A stretch of 64,000 nucleotides of DNA from an uncultured Schlesneria sp. (GTDB lineage: Bacteria > Planctomycetota > Planctomycetia > Planctomycetales > Planctomycetaceae). The stretch spans positions 1 to 64,000 of the forward strand of contig CAIVEI010000101.1 in the NCBI GenBank assembly GCA_903904835.1. The letters run 5' to 3'. This document shows positions 44,875 to 53,475 of the stretch, in pieces (the stretch's first letter is position 1; each line of letters starts with the position of its first letter). Below the pieces are notes generated by a model. That model was not told where the DNA came from, did not search any database, and was given only the letters and a program-made list of their open reading frames with translations. The position numbers and the translations under genes were made by a program.

Positions 44875-45219
44875 TCTACGTCTCCTTAAGTCATGGTGTG
44901 GTCGATGGAGGATTATTCTGTTTTTTAGTATCACAAACACGGACATGGAGGTCCATTCCGGATCGCTCCCAGATCAACGATCGGTTTGGTGTGGTTCGTC
45001 GCACCATCAATTCCCTGATCGGGCAGGCTTCCGGTTGACATCGTAATTGAACGAGAGAATTTTCAGTTCTACTTCCCGGTTGTGACGTGCATCTTGTTGA
45101 GAGTTGAACTGACATGAGTCATGTGGGTATTTAGTTGTTTTTCAAAATGATGAGAGCAAGTGCCGTTCATTGAATATGCTTGACCTGATGCTGAAGTGAT
45201 CGGAAGGATTGAAATTGAA
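44875..45219. other. 345-bp divergent intergenic region
   Basis: It lies between the SEC-C gene (-) and the DsbA-family gene (+). I see no strong promoter or hairpin, and the open frame at 44891-45115 has no similarity. Confidence 0.4.
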
Positions 45220-45858
45220 ATGATTATCACCGTTGATGTGATTTCCGACGTGATTTGCCCGTGGTGTTACATCGGCAAACGGCGACTTGAAAAGGCCATC
45301 GCTGATCTTGATGGCAAGCACGAAGTTTTGGTTCACTGGCACCCGTTCCAATTGAATCCCGAGATGCCCAGGGAAGGTGTCAGCCGAAAGGAATATCGAA
45401 TCAAAAAGTTCGGCAGTTGGGAACGGTCGCAGGAACTTGACGCCAAACTGATTGCGGTCGGCGAAACAGAAGGGATCCATTTCGCCTTCGACCGAATGGA
45501 ACGGACACCGAATACAGCGGACGCTCATCGACTCATCTGGCTTGCCGACCAACATGGCTGTCAGGATGCAATCATGGAGGCATTGTTCCTTGGATATTTT
45601 TCAAAGGGCCATGACATCAGCAGTCGCCAGACACTTCTTGATGTCGTCGCCGAAGCGGGCTTGGATCGGCAACGGGCCGAGTCGCTGTTGAGCAGCAACG
45701 AAGGGCTGGAAGTGATTAAGGAAACCGAAAAATTGTCACGACAGCATCAGGTGAATGGCGTTCCATTCTTCATCATCAACAACGAGATCACGCTGTCCGG
45801 GGCACAACCGCCAGAAACATTTCTTGCCGCCTTTCAAAATGTGATTGCGTCGGCGTGA
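45220..45858 (+). CDS. DsbA-family oxidoreductase (FrnE-like)
   Basis: A 212-residue thioredoxin-fold protein of the FrnE/HCCA isomerase-like group. VDVISDVICPWCYIGKRRL carries a CPWC redox pair at the first helix, WHPFQLNPEMPREGVSRK is the family's second landmark, and HQVNGVPFFIINNEITLSGA has the cis-proline (VPFF). It lacks a signal peptide and so works in the cytoplasm, where relatives serve in disulfide stress response. GGAAGG is twelve bases upstream, a loose spacing. Confidence 0.92.
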   Translation: MIITVDVISDVICPWCYIGKRRLEKAIADLDGKHEVLVHWHPFQLNPEMPREGVSRKEYRIKKFGSWERSQELDAKLIAVGETEGIHFAFDRMERTPNTADAHRLIWLADQHGCQDAIMEALFLGYFSKGHDISSRQTLLDVVAEAGLDRQRAESLLSSNEGLEVIKETEKLSRQHQVNGVPFFIINNEITLSGAQPPETFLAAFQNVIASA

Positions 45859-45917
45859 ATCCTTGGTCGATTGCTGGTAAATACCAAAATGCTTCGGACT
45901 GTGTCTCGTTCCGATTT

Positions 45918-46275
45918 CCGTTGGGCTTGCCCCAGCGGGATCACAACTGGTCAGCTACAATGATCGAAGCGCGTTGGCCTGCTCTCCTTTGGGCTTGCCC
46001 CAATGGAAGCAACGACTGTTCAGCTACTCCGGCGACACTCGCCTTTGAATCGAGTTCCTGTCGTACGTTCCGAACGTTCCAACATAATAACCAAAACGGT
46101 ACGCAGGCTTCATTCCCTGCGGATAGGCAGATCGGTGTCATTTCGTGCAACTCCAGCCGGCGAGCTATTGAGTCGTTGCTTCCATCCGGGCAAGCCGGAC
46201 GGAGAGCTGCTTTCAACGGTTTGCCTTTAAGTAGGTTGCAGTTGTTGGTCCCATTGGGACAAGCCCAAAGGAAAC
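45918..46275. repeat. Four-copy repeat cluster, two direct and two inverted
   Basis: Units at 45918-45957 and 45988-46026 share TTGGGCTTGCCCCA plus a similar tail ending CAGCTAC. Units near 46165-46210 and 46232-46275 are the same element in reverse (CCATTGGGACAAGCCCAAAG). The whole is an imperfect palindrome over 350 bp. The open frame across it (45855-46292) is repeat-derived and not called. A run of nine Gs ends the stretch at 46313-46321. Confidence 0.75.
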
Positions 46276-46365
46276 CAAAAACGATTTTTTGAGACGCAGA
46301 TGAATTAACCTCGGGGGGGGGCGACACTGACTTTTCCAAGAAAGGGACAAAGGATTCGGGCTGAA

Positions 46366-47145
46366 TTATTCAGACGCGCCCCAACCAGCGGCCAAGGATT
46401 CTGCCGCCGCTTTCACCCTGGGCAGAATATCGACATGCGACAACAAGGAAGTTGGTATGGCGGATGCGCCCCAACGGCAGCCCGCGATAGCGCCAACGAG
46501 TACAGGACAATAGTTGGAAGGTCCGGCGAACGCCAATGAACGGTTCAGTGCCTCGTCAAAACAGGCCGACTGGTTGACGAAGTAAATCGCCGCTCGAATC
46601 ACGTCTGTTGCAAAGCCACCGTTGTTGCCCGGCTCTTTCTGATCGACGAATCTACCACGCTTTCGCAATGCCTCGTCCCAGCCCACGCCTTGGATCAGCG
46701 ATCGGCACAACTGGTTATTCGTTGCGGCGGTCTCGCCGGCCATCGGGTCAAAGTGCGTCAGTCCAGCTTCGGTCATCGCAAAATCGGCGAGGTCATTGTC
46801 AGCGATGCCAGCGAACATCGACAACGGTGGTGATCGGTGGGTTGGGTTACAGCCCGCCGTCATCCCGTTGAATTCATGGTGGACCTGTGCCGTAACATTC
46901 TTGATCGGGATCCCGGCCGCAAGTAATGAAAATACTCTTTCGCTCACGGGTCCGGTGTCGAATGCTCCCTCACGCCGCCATGAAAGGTAGCGGTTAAGGA
47001 TGTCGGATGGGTCGAATCTACCGCAGTCAATGAGGCTTTCAGCCAGACGGACGGCCATGCGAATCGGCCCGCCAATGCGATCACCTGCGGCCAGTCCGAC
47101 CAGGACGCCTCGACAACGATCTTCAACGAGAGAAGCTTTGCTCAT
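46366..47145 (-). CDS. ADP-ribosylglycohydrolase-like protein with altered metal site
   Basis: A 259-residue protein with the all-helical DraG-type plan: CRGVLVGLAAGDRIGG (family GxxxGDxxG), THFDPMAGETAATNNQLCRSL (family T-H-x-D-P motif) and LVGAIAGCRWGASAIP (family [IV]VGA[LI]AGAxxG). The ligand motifs differ: the W/T-D-D-T stretch reads AFDTGPVSER near 61-70, and the D-x-D-T before the VGAIAG helix reads GPSNYCPV at 208-215. In classic enzymes these bind two Mg ions, so activity is doubtful or of a different kind. It is probably cytoplasmic and monocistronic. Confidence 0.82.
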   Translation of the reverse strand: MSKASLVEDRCRGVLVGLAAGDRIGGPIRMAVRLAESLIDCGRFDPSDILNRYLSWRREGAFDTGPVSERVFSLLAAGIPIKNVTAQVHHEFNGMTAGCNPTHRSPPLSMFAGIADNDLADFAMTEAGLTHFDPMAGETAATNNQLCRSLIQGVGWDEALRKRGRFVDQKEPGNNGGFATDVIRAAIYFVNQSACFDEALNRSLAFAGPSNYCPVLVGAIAGCRWGASAIPTSLLSHVDILPRVKAAAESLAAGWGASE

Positions 47146-47239
47146 CTTTCAGCCTGCTCGACCGTTATGTGTTAATCTGGGGCCAGTGCAATCTGCTTTG
47201 TCTCGCAATCGTTTTCATTTCATTCGGAATCCCGACCGG

Positions 47240-47530
47240 CTACCGTTTCGACTTCTTCCTCTTAAACGCAGATTCATCACCAGGATAGAGACAGATCATC
47301 CCAGTAATTTCATCGCCTTCAAGAGTCGCCCATCCTCGACCTTGAGCGGAATCGGATTCGTTGTTGCCAACCCAAGCGAATTCGACACACGGTTTGCCAT
47401 CACAGGTTCCGACTCGGTAATCGATCTGACCCTGGACATAGCCGAATTGAAAGGAGCCGATGTTGTGCGAGCCAAACTCGAAACAAACTTCGACTTCCTC
47501 GTCCACGAAATCCTGATCCCAAAGATCCAT
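47240..47530 (-). CDS. Small conserved hypothetical protein
   Basis: A 96-residue acidic protein: FEFGSHNIGSFQFGYVQGQI, RVGTCDGKPCVEFAWVGNNE, GRGWATLEGDEITGMICLY. The beta-rich pattern with G-R-G-W recurs in planctomycete and other bacterial genomes as an unassigned family. The plus-strand frame over the same DNA (47000-47575) has no similarity and is taken as its shadow. A basic tail (FKRKKSKR) ends the protein. Confidence 0.75.
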   Translation of the reverse strand: MDLWDQDFVDEEVEVCFEFGSHNIGSFQFGYVQGQIDYRVGTCDGKPCVEFAWVGNNESDSAQGRGWATLEGDEITGMICLYPGDESAFKRKKSKR

Positions 47531-48308
47531 CCACGTGATGCGTTAATAGCCGACAAACAGGCTCTTCCGGGTTGATTTCTTTGCCATAGCCTTTTTGCCT
47601 TAGTTTGTTTGGTCGTCAGATAGACATCTCGTCGCCGCGACCACTTACTCTACAGGCACTGCCCGTTTGGAGAATCGGACAAACGATGCGTTCCGGGATT
47701 TTGTAGAAGTTCTTTCTAACTCCAATATAGGTAGCGTGTTATTCCTCTGGCTACTTCAGAGGTTCGTCAGAAAGATGGAAACGGAGAGTGTTCCCGGCCA
47801 CTGGCCCAGTCGAGGTTGACGTTGCACTGACCAACGCATTTTGCAGGCTTAAAAAATCATGTCATGAGCAGGTTCCAAATATTAATAAAGTACTCATGTG
47901 TTCATGTTGACAATTTTAAAAGTTATAGATGGTATGTTTGTCGCATTATGTTTGATTTGACAAAGCGATAAAGCTGGTCGGGAAAATGCGGGGAAGAGTA
48001 TTCTCGGTTCGTCTGGCCAGGTTTGTTTTTTGGTTGCGTCTGCTGCCAACGACGACGAGGAAGAATCCGTGGAATGACTTCCAAAGCTCGCCTGGATTTT
48101 CGGAAATCGAAACCTGACGACAGCATTTGACCTTTGACATCTCGGAAGAAATTGAAAACGGACCGCCCCCGCTGCCATCTACAGGAGCGGGCTGGTCCGT
48201 GCGGGTTCGTTGCTTGCCCTCCCGAAGAATGGGAGGAACCAAATGTATTTGGTGAAGTCGACCAATTTGGCCAACTTCAAAGTTCAGAAAATCCTATAAA
48301 AATAGGAA

Positions 48309-48342
48309 CTTGGCCAACTTGACCAAGTTGGCCAAGGTTTTT
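48309..48342 (+). terminator. Perfect 28-bp palindrome followed by a T-run
   Basis: CTTGGCCAACTTG (48309-48321) and CAAGTTGGCCAAG (48324-48336) pair perfectly around AC, then GTTTTT follows. TTTGGCCAACTTC at about 48266 is an extra half-site. It has the form of a terminator but no plus-strand gene is upstream. Confidence 0.55.
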
Positions 48343-48399
48343 GTGGGGCTGTGAATCCTCGACCAACTCCTGCACTTGATTTGAGAATTCGGCGAGGCG

Positions 48400-49222
48400 C
48401 CATAGTTGCGCAACGGTGATGATTCAGTTCCCGAAGAGAAGATGGATTTTACCACGGAGACACAGAGGTCACGGAGAAGATTTCAAATGCTGGAAAATCA
48501 GCGAATCGCTTCTCATTCGTGAATTTACAAACTCTTTGTACCTATGTACCTCTTTTCCTCTATACCTCTGTTTTAAATCGGTTTTCCGATCATTGACGAA
48601 GTTGATGTTTTGCAAGAGCCGACAATCCCCTTAAGAAAACTGAAACGGCCTGGTTTCCGCCAATGTTGCGCAACCGATTCCATTGTTGCTCAAGTTTTTT
48701 TGACAGAAAAATCAACTACGGATGGCACCAAGGGCCACGGTTCAGAGAAAGCAGGGTTTTTGAACAGAAGGACACGAAGTTAACGAAGTTAAGAAAATCG
48801 ACGGAGTTGAGAAAGACCATTTCATTGCTGTCTCGGTACCTCAGCGTCGCTCAGGCTCGGCCAATGTCTCGCACCATAGTTGCGCAAAAATCCCATAGTT
48901 GCTCAAGCGTTTTGAAAGAAACGTAAACCAGAAAGAATTCACCCACGGATAACACTGATCGGCACGGATAAGAGGACAAGCAAGAGTCGTCATTGCTTTT
49001 TGTGTCTTTATCAGTGCCCATCCGCGGTATCCGTGGTTAAAAATCTTGCGTTCTCCAGCACCTGCGTTGGTTTTGGTGGGCCTCGAAGACTCGACCGCAC
49101 CCTACAACTTCTCGAATTTCCAATTCGGTTCGTCCATAGTTGCGCAAATCTTCAGACCACTGAAATGTTGAAAAAGTCCTGTGTCCGCCAATGTTGTTCA
49201 AACAATCCCATCGTTGCGCAAG
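48400..49222. repeat. Dispersed GTTGCGCAA-motif repeats
   Basis: CC-A/T-x-x-GTTG-C/T-x-CAA motifs start at about 48400, 48660, 48680, 48874, 48893, 49134, 49188 and 49208. They often come in pairs 19-20 bp apart followed by a run like GTTTTTTTGACAGAAA. Spacing is irregular and repeats are short, so it is not a CRISPR array. Confidence 0.7.
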
Positions 49223-49305
49223 TTGCTTTGAAATAGAAATGACGCCTAGGTTTTCCTCTCTTCCGCCGTGGTGCTCGCTTCTCTTCGAGGCGCGGTTAAA
49301 CTTAA

Positions 49306-49323
49306 GCCCGACCCCGGAACACA
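49306..49323. repeat. Remnant of the right end of family A
   Basis: GCCCGACCCCGGAACACA matches the right end of copies 2 and 3 (GCCCGACCCCAGAACATA) with two changes. The arms are missing. Confidence 0.5.
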
Positions 49324-49353
49324 GTGCTCCCGAATGAAATTGGAGTGATGAAA

Positions 49354-49926
49354 ATGTCTCGTGATGATGACCTTGCTTTACTGCACCGATATACCGATAG
49401 CGAAAGTCTGATCAAACATATGCTCGCCGTTGAGGCCGCCTGTCGGGCGTATGCTCGCAAGTTTGGTGAGGACGAGGCGAAGTGGGGTACGGTTGGTCTG
49501 CTGCATGACTTTGACTACCAACGCTGGCCAGATTCGCCAGATCATCCGCTGCAAGGGGCCGCGATTCTAAAAGAGCACGGCTATTCTGATGAAGTGATCT
49601 ATGCCATCAAGTCGCATGCTGACTATCTGACCGACTGCCCGCGAGTCTCGCTGCTCGACAAAACCTTGTATGCCTGCGACGAATTGTGCGGCTTCATTAC
49701 TGCCTGTGCGCTGGTTCGGCCTGGCCGACTGGAAGGCCTGACGCCGTCGAGCGTCAAAAAGAAATTGAAGCAATTGTCGTTTGCCGCCTCGATCCATCGT
49801 GATGACATCACCAATGGTGCTGCGGATCTAGGCGTCGATCTGGACGAGCACATTGCATTCTGCATTGCAGCATTACAACCGATTGCCTCAGAACTTGGAT
49901 TGTTGCCTGAGAGTCAGGCAGGTTAA
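49354..49926 (+). CDS. HD-domain phosphohydrolase-like protein
   Basis: A protein of about 190 residues. LIKHMLAVEAACRAYARKFG and WGTVGLLHDFDYQRWP give the H...HD metal pair of the HD superfamily (the LLHDFDYE-like signature), HPLQGAAILKEHGYS and IYAIKSHADYLTDCP give the further His residues, and LLDKTLYACDELCGFITA closes the core. HDIG-like proteins of this subtype hydrolyse nucleotides or are of unknown substrate. GGAG lies eight bases before the ATG at 49354; the ATG at 49348 is also possible. Confidence 0.88.
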   Translation: MSRDDDLALLHRYTDSESLIKHMLAVEAACRAYARKFGEDEAKWGTVGLLHDFDYQRWPDSPDHPLQGAAILKEHGYSDEVIYAIKSHADYLTDCPRVSLLDKTLYACDELCGFITACALVRPGRLEGLTPSSVKKKLKQLSFAASIHRDDITNGAADLGVDLDEHIAFCIAALQPIASELGLLPESQAG

Positions 49927-50084
49927 AGGCCAGGACGTGCTCCACTCATTCGCGAATTTTCGAGGGTCTTGATGTCGGAATCGCCAGATTGGGGTTGGCC
50001 CAATTTCGGTCGAAAACTATAGTCCGCTTCCGCAGGCGGGGGCCTGCTTTCGACCCTTTACACGCTCGAGCATGGAGGCACCGC

Positions 50085-51011
50085 GTGGACAAGATTCTTG
50101 TTGCTGGAATTAATACGGTTGTTGGAGCCAATCTGGCCGAGGCTCTTACGAGCCAGCATTCCGTGGTTGGCGTTTCGTTCGATGGCAAAGTCGATCTGCC
50201 AACCTGTAGCGTGGAATCGGAAACTCCTCGTAAACCGGGTGCAGTCCTCGAATACTTGCAACGCACACAACCAAATCGAATTGTGCTCTGTGGAGCCGGA
50301 GCCGAATCGAGCTGGGACGAAAGTCGACGTCCTCAAGCTTCCGATGTCACAGAGGCCAAAATGTGGATCGATGCCGCCCACGAAGCGGGTTGCCGGCTGA
50401 CACTGATTTCGTCAGACGCGATCTTCACTGGTCCGTGGATGTTCCACGCTGAAAACAGCCATTCGTTGTGTACAAGCAATGAAGCCAGTTTGCTCAAGCA
50501 GATTGAACAGCACGCTGCCGAGAAATCACCTGATGCGTTAATTGTCCGGACGCACGCAATCGGCTGGCAGCCCGGTTCCGGTCATGGCTGGCTTGAAACG
50601 TTGCTGACGGAACTGGAACGAGGCACGATTGGATCAGTCGATTTCGCTCGACATGGCACTCCGATGCTCGCGACCGATCTGGCCGATGTCCTCGATAAGA
50701 GTTGGGAATCAGGGCTGGTCGGGATTCATCATATCGGCGGGGCTGAACGAATCAGTCCTCGCAAGTTTGCCTTGAGACTGGCGGGTCATTTCCGGCTGGC
50801 AACACCTGCCTCGCCGATTGCAGGATCACTGGCTGATCGCACATCCGGCTTCGGTTGCGGCGAGACTTCGCTTCAAACTCGAAAGATCCGACGTGCACTG
50901 GGAATCCCGGTACCACTTTTGGACGAAAGCCTGGATCGGCTGTATCAACAACATTTGAACGGCTATCGAGCTCAACTAAGCGGCCAAGCCCAAGTCAGTC
51001 GTGTGGCCTAA
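50085..51011 (+). CDS. RmlD-like NAD(P)-dependent sugar reductase (SDR superfamily)
   Basis: A 308-residue extended SDR protein. VDKILVAGINTVVGANLAEAL is the Rossmann start (degenerate GxxGxxG, here GINTVVG); RIVLCGAGAES, LTLISSDAIFTGPW and IVRTHAIGWQPGSG follow RmlD's order, and ISPRKFALRLAGHF is typical of the C-terminal part. The catalytic Tyr-x3-Lys pair is not evident: after FTGPW the sequence reads MFHAENSHSLCTSNEASL with no Y-x3-K, so it may bind rather than reduce. GGAGG is six bases before the GTG at 50085. Confidence 0.75.
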   Translation: MDKILVAGINTVVGANLAEALTSQHSVVGVSFDGKVDLPTCSVESETPRKPGAVLEYLQRTQPNRIVLCGAGAESSWDESRRPQASDVTEAKMWIDAAHEAGCRLTLISSDAIFTGPWMFHAENSHSLCTSNEASLLKQIEQHAAEKSPDALIVRTHAIGWQPGSGHGWLETLLTELERGTIGSVDFARHGTPMLATDLADVLDKSWESGLVGIHHIGGAERISPRKFALRLAGHFRLATPASPIAGSLADRTSGFGCGETSLQTRKIRRALGIPVPLLDESLDRLYQQHLNGYRAQLSGQAQVSRVA

Positions 51012-51189
51012 CCGGCCCGGCCCGTCACAGCCGGTTGATTCGCGTCTAATGAGGGGTTCAGAATTGGATGATCGTTCGCGCGTTGAAGGCGCGATGATCG
51101 TGATGGGCGAGGCTGGCCGAATAAAACGGCCAATCTGTGGTCTGGTAATTCTGTAGTGCAACACTATCGTACTTGCGGTTGAAGCTCGA

Positions 51190-51291
51190 GGGTGCCACGG
51201 TTTTGGAGTCTTCGACAAGGCCGTGTCTTAATGGTTTGATTACTCGACCAAAGAGCACGGCCTTACCGACGACGGTAAAACCGTGGCACCC
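51190..51291. repeat. Family B palindromic repeat (subtype 2)
   Basis: The ends GGGTGCCACGGTTTT and AAAACCGTGGCACCC are exact complements, and each half also holds its own hairpin (for example GGCCGTG with CACGGCC). It lies between the SDR gene (+) and lipA (-), both ending towards it. Confidence 0.85.
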
Positions 51292-51336
51292 ATTTCATTT
51301 CCTCAGTGGATTCTGCGGGCACTGCTTAAATCGATT

Positions 51337-52245
51337 TCAAACGTGCAGGACATCCGCCATTTCGCCTGCGTGGTAACTCGACCGAACGAACGGGCCGCTG
51401 GCGACCATGCTGAATCCGAGACGTCGCATCTGCTCCCCAATCTCGTCGAACTCTTCCGGTGGAACGTAACGTTCGACGGGTAAGTGTTCGGCGGTCGGCT
51501 GCAGGTATTGGCCCAGCGTCAGCATGTCGACACCGACAGCCCGAAGATCGGAACAGACTTCGAGTAACTCATCTCGTGTCTCGCCCAAACCGAGCATTAA
51601 GCCGCTTTTCGTGGGCATTTCAGGCGCCTCGTCCTTGATCTGTTGCAGCAGATCAAGTGTGCGGCGGTAATCAGCGTTTCGACGAACCCTGTCGTATAAC
51701 CGAGGCACCGTCTCGGTATTGTGATTGAAGACATCGGGCCGAGACTGGATCACGCGAGAAATGGCGTCGCGATTACCGCGAAAGTCCGGCGTCAAAACTT
51801 CGACCTTCGCACCAGTCCGCTCGCGAACGGCAAGAACGCATTCATAGAAATGGCCAGCTCCCCCATCCGGAAGATCGTCCCGCGTTACCGACGTAATCAC
51901 GACGTACTTCAAGCCCAACCGTTCTGCGGCTTCTGCAACCCGGCCCGGTTCATCAGCCAGGACCGTTTCCGTCTTCCCTTTCAAAACTGAACAGAAGCCA
52001 CAAGGCCGAGTGCAGACATTACCCAGGATCATGAACGTCGCTGTCTTCTGTGACCAGCACTCCGTTTGATTCGGACACTTGGCACTCTCACAAACCGTTT
52101 CCAGCTTGAGGTCCGCAATGACGTTGGTGGTAAACTGCATTCCCGCCTGAGGCAAAGGCCGCTTCAACCACTTAGGAAGCCGCTGCCGTGTCGGCGCGGA
52201 TTCCTGACCATCATTAGGAAGTATACTCAAAAGTTCCGCTGCCAT
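51337..52245 (-). CDS. lipA: Lipoyl synthase
   Basis: A 302-residue radical-SAM enzyme that inserts two sulfurs into octanoyl groups on carrier domains. Both clusters are visible: CESAKCPNQTEC (C-x4-C-x5-C, the auxiliary cluster) and CTRPCGFCSV (the radical-SAM C-x3-C-x2-C). FMILGNVCT, LKYVVITSVTRDDLPDGG, SGLMLGLGE, LTLGQYLQPT and FVRSSYHAGE follow the family. Length is normal. lipB-like gene is next on the same strand with a 175-bp gap, so the two may be one transcript. Confidence 0.96.
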   Translation of the reverse strand: MAAELLSILPNDGQESAPTRQRLPKWLKRPLPQAGMQFTTNVIADLKLETVCESAKCPNQTECWSQKTATFMILGNVCTRPCGFCSVLKGKTETVLADEPGRVAEAAERLGLKYVVITSVTRDDLPDGGAGHFYECVLAVRERTGAKVEVLTPDFRGNRDAISRVIQSRPDVFNHNTETVPRLYDRVRRNADYRRTLDLLQQIKDEAPEMPTKSGLMLGLGETRDELLEVCSDLRAVGVDMLTLGQYLQPTAEHLPVERYVPPEEFDEIGEQMRRLGFSMVASGPFVRSSYHAGEMADVLHV

Positions 52246-52420
52246 TTTTCACGCTCGCGTCAATGAATGAAGTTTATCTGCGGGCACGTTTCCACGGTCC
52301 ACTTGTATGAGTGGTTGATGGATCGTGCGGATTTCAAAGCATTTTTTGGTGTTTCACTCTCGGTTTGTTTGCACGGTATTTTAGCCGTGACACAAGATTA
52401 GACCATTTCGATTCTGCATG

Positions 52421-53167
52421 TCAGGCATACACGTATACCTTTCGAGTAGCGCGGTGCAATAGTGGATGTCCGGTGAAAACGTGGTAGCCGTCATAGCCTA
52501 GAGCACTGGCGACGTTTCTGATTAATGCTTCTCGAACGGTCGACATGGCCGTCGGGCGAGTTCGCTGTGAAGCGAGTGAAGTCACTTTGACGTCGGAGCG
52601 AGTCCATCGGACGAGATCGAGTGCTTCTTGAGGCAGCGAAACGTTGACGTAGAACCCGCCATACGACACCCAGTCTCGAACTGAGGCACCGATAAACGCG
52701 AATTGGCCGCAACGGCAGATCGCGCCGGGTACTGCGGATGAGCGCTCGGCGGCGACTTTTAGATCGGCGGCTGATGCAACAAGGACATTTTCCAGGTTGG
52801 TTCGATAGTCCAACAACCCTAGCCCCAACCTCTCCAGTGGAACAATGACGTAAACGGCGAGTTGGCCCGGAACGTGCACGAACGTTCCACCGCCCCGATT
52901 CAGCCAGCGGACATCCATCTTTCGTGCGGTTAATTCTTCCCATTCAACAAGCACATCGGCGAAACTTCCTTCGCGTCCGATGGTGACAGAAGGGGGGTGT
53001 TCGCAAACCAGGATTGCCCCGTGGGAATCTGATCTTGAGGCAATATCGCTACGCAGACGTTCCTGCAGTTCTTTCGACGACTCAAGATCGACCGTTCCCA
53101 GCAGAAAGACGTCGAGCGAAGACGATGCCTGCGAATGGTTCCTGCGATCAGTCAAAGGGACGTTCAT
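52421..53167 (-). CDS. LipB-like octanoyltransferase relative lacking the usual dyad
   Basis: A 248-residue protein of the LipB/LplA fold. ILVCEHPPSVTIGREG, RWLNRGGGTFVHVPGQLAVY (family RGG-x-T-x-H-x-PGQ) and VSYGGFYVNVSL match LipB. However, the catalytic Lys of the K-I-x-x-[IL]-G motif is Gln155 here (GQFAFIG), and the PCG Cys after NxxL reads WTRSDVKVTS at 188-197, so neither of the two residues used by E. coli LipB (Lys135 and Cys169) is present. It may act as an octanoyl/lipoate-binding or LplA-like protein, or a relocated dyad exists. It lies upstream of lipA, which favours a lipoyl role. Confidence 0.8.
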   Translation of the reverse strand: MNVPLTDRRNHSQASSSLDVFLLGTVDLESSKELQERLRSDIASRSDSHGAILVCEHPPSVTIGREGSFADVLVEWEELTARKMDVRWLNRGGGTFVHVPGQLAVYVIVPLERLGLGLLDYRTNLENVLVASAADLKVAAERSSAVPGAICRCGQFAFIGASVRDWVSYGGFYVNVSLPQEALDLVRWTRSDVKVTSLASQRTRPTAMSTVREALIRNVASALGYDGYHVFTGHPLLHRATRKVYVYA

Positions 53168-53475
53168 GAAATCGAGTCAATTCAGCGTGATTAAAGACAA
53201 ATACCAACTGCTAACAGTCTACAGCAGTCGTCGAAGTCCCGCCAATAGAGCGCGTTTTTGCTGCGGTCTGTGACCGTTGTGAGATAGAATCCTGACACAT
53301 TCTGTTGAATTGGCATGTGTTGAGACTTGAGTCTTACGCCGCGCTTCGCTGTGATCTCTGGAACGATCGCCATCCCGATGATTTGGTATTTGTATCTTTG
53401 CCGTGCAGGGATATCTAACAAGCTCTGTCGATCTACGTAATTGCGGGAACCTGACAACGCATCGGAGTTCGTGCT
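53168..53475. other. 308-bp divergent intergenic region
   Basis: It lies between the lipB-like gene (-) and an exported-protein gene (+). It presumably holds both promoters. I see no strong hairpin or repeat. Confidence 0.4.

Larger units (their letters stand above)
47531..49353. other. 1.8-kb repeat-rich region without recognisable genes
   Basis: It holds a GC-rich hairpin (48159-48199), a 28-bp palindrome (48309-48336), seven GTTGCGCAA-type motifs (48400-49222), degenerate stretches such as CACGGAGACACAGAGGTCAC near 48455 and GGACACGAAGTTAACGAAGT near 48768, and a family A remnant at 49306. The open frames are short and overlap each other. It looks like a sink for old repeats, though an RNA gene cannot be excluded. 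Confidence 0.65.

Noticed and set aside
45855-46292. 145-codon open frame on the plus strand
   Set aside because: It is made of the four-copy repeat and has no protein-like pattern.
47000-47575. 191-codon plus-strand open frame
   Set aside because: It runs opposite two minus-strand genes with recognisable patterns.
48400-49222. Possible CRISPR array
   Set aside because: Repeats are short, irregularly spaced and in pairs; no constant 28-37 nt repeat with equal spacers and no cas gene nearby.
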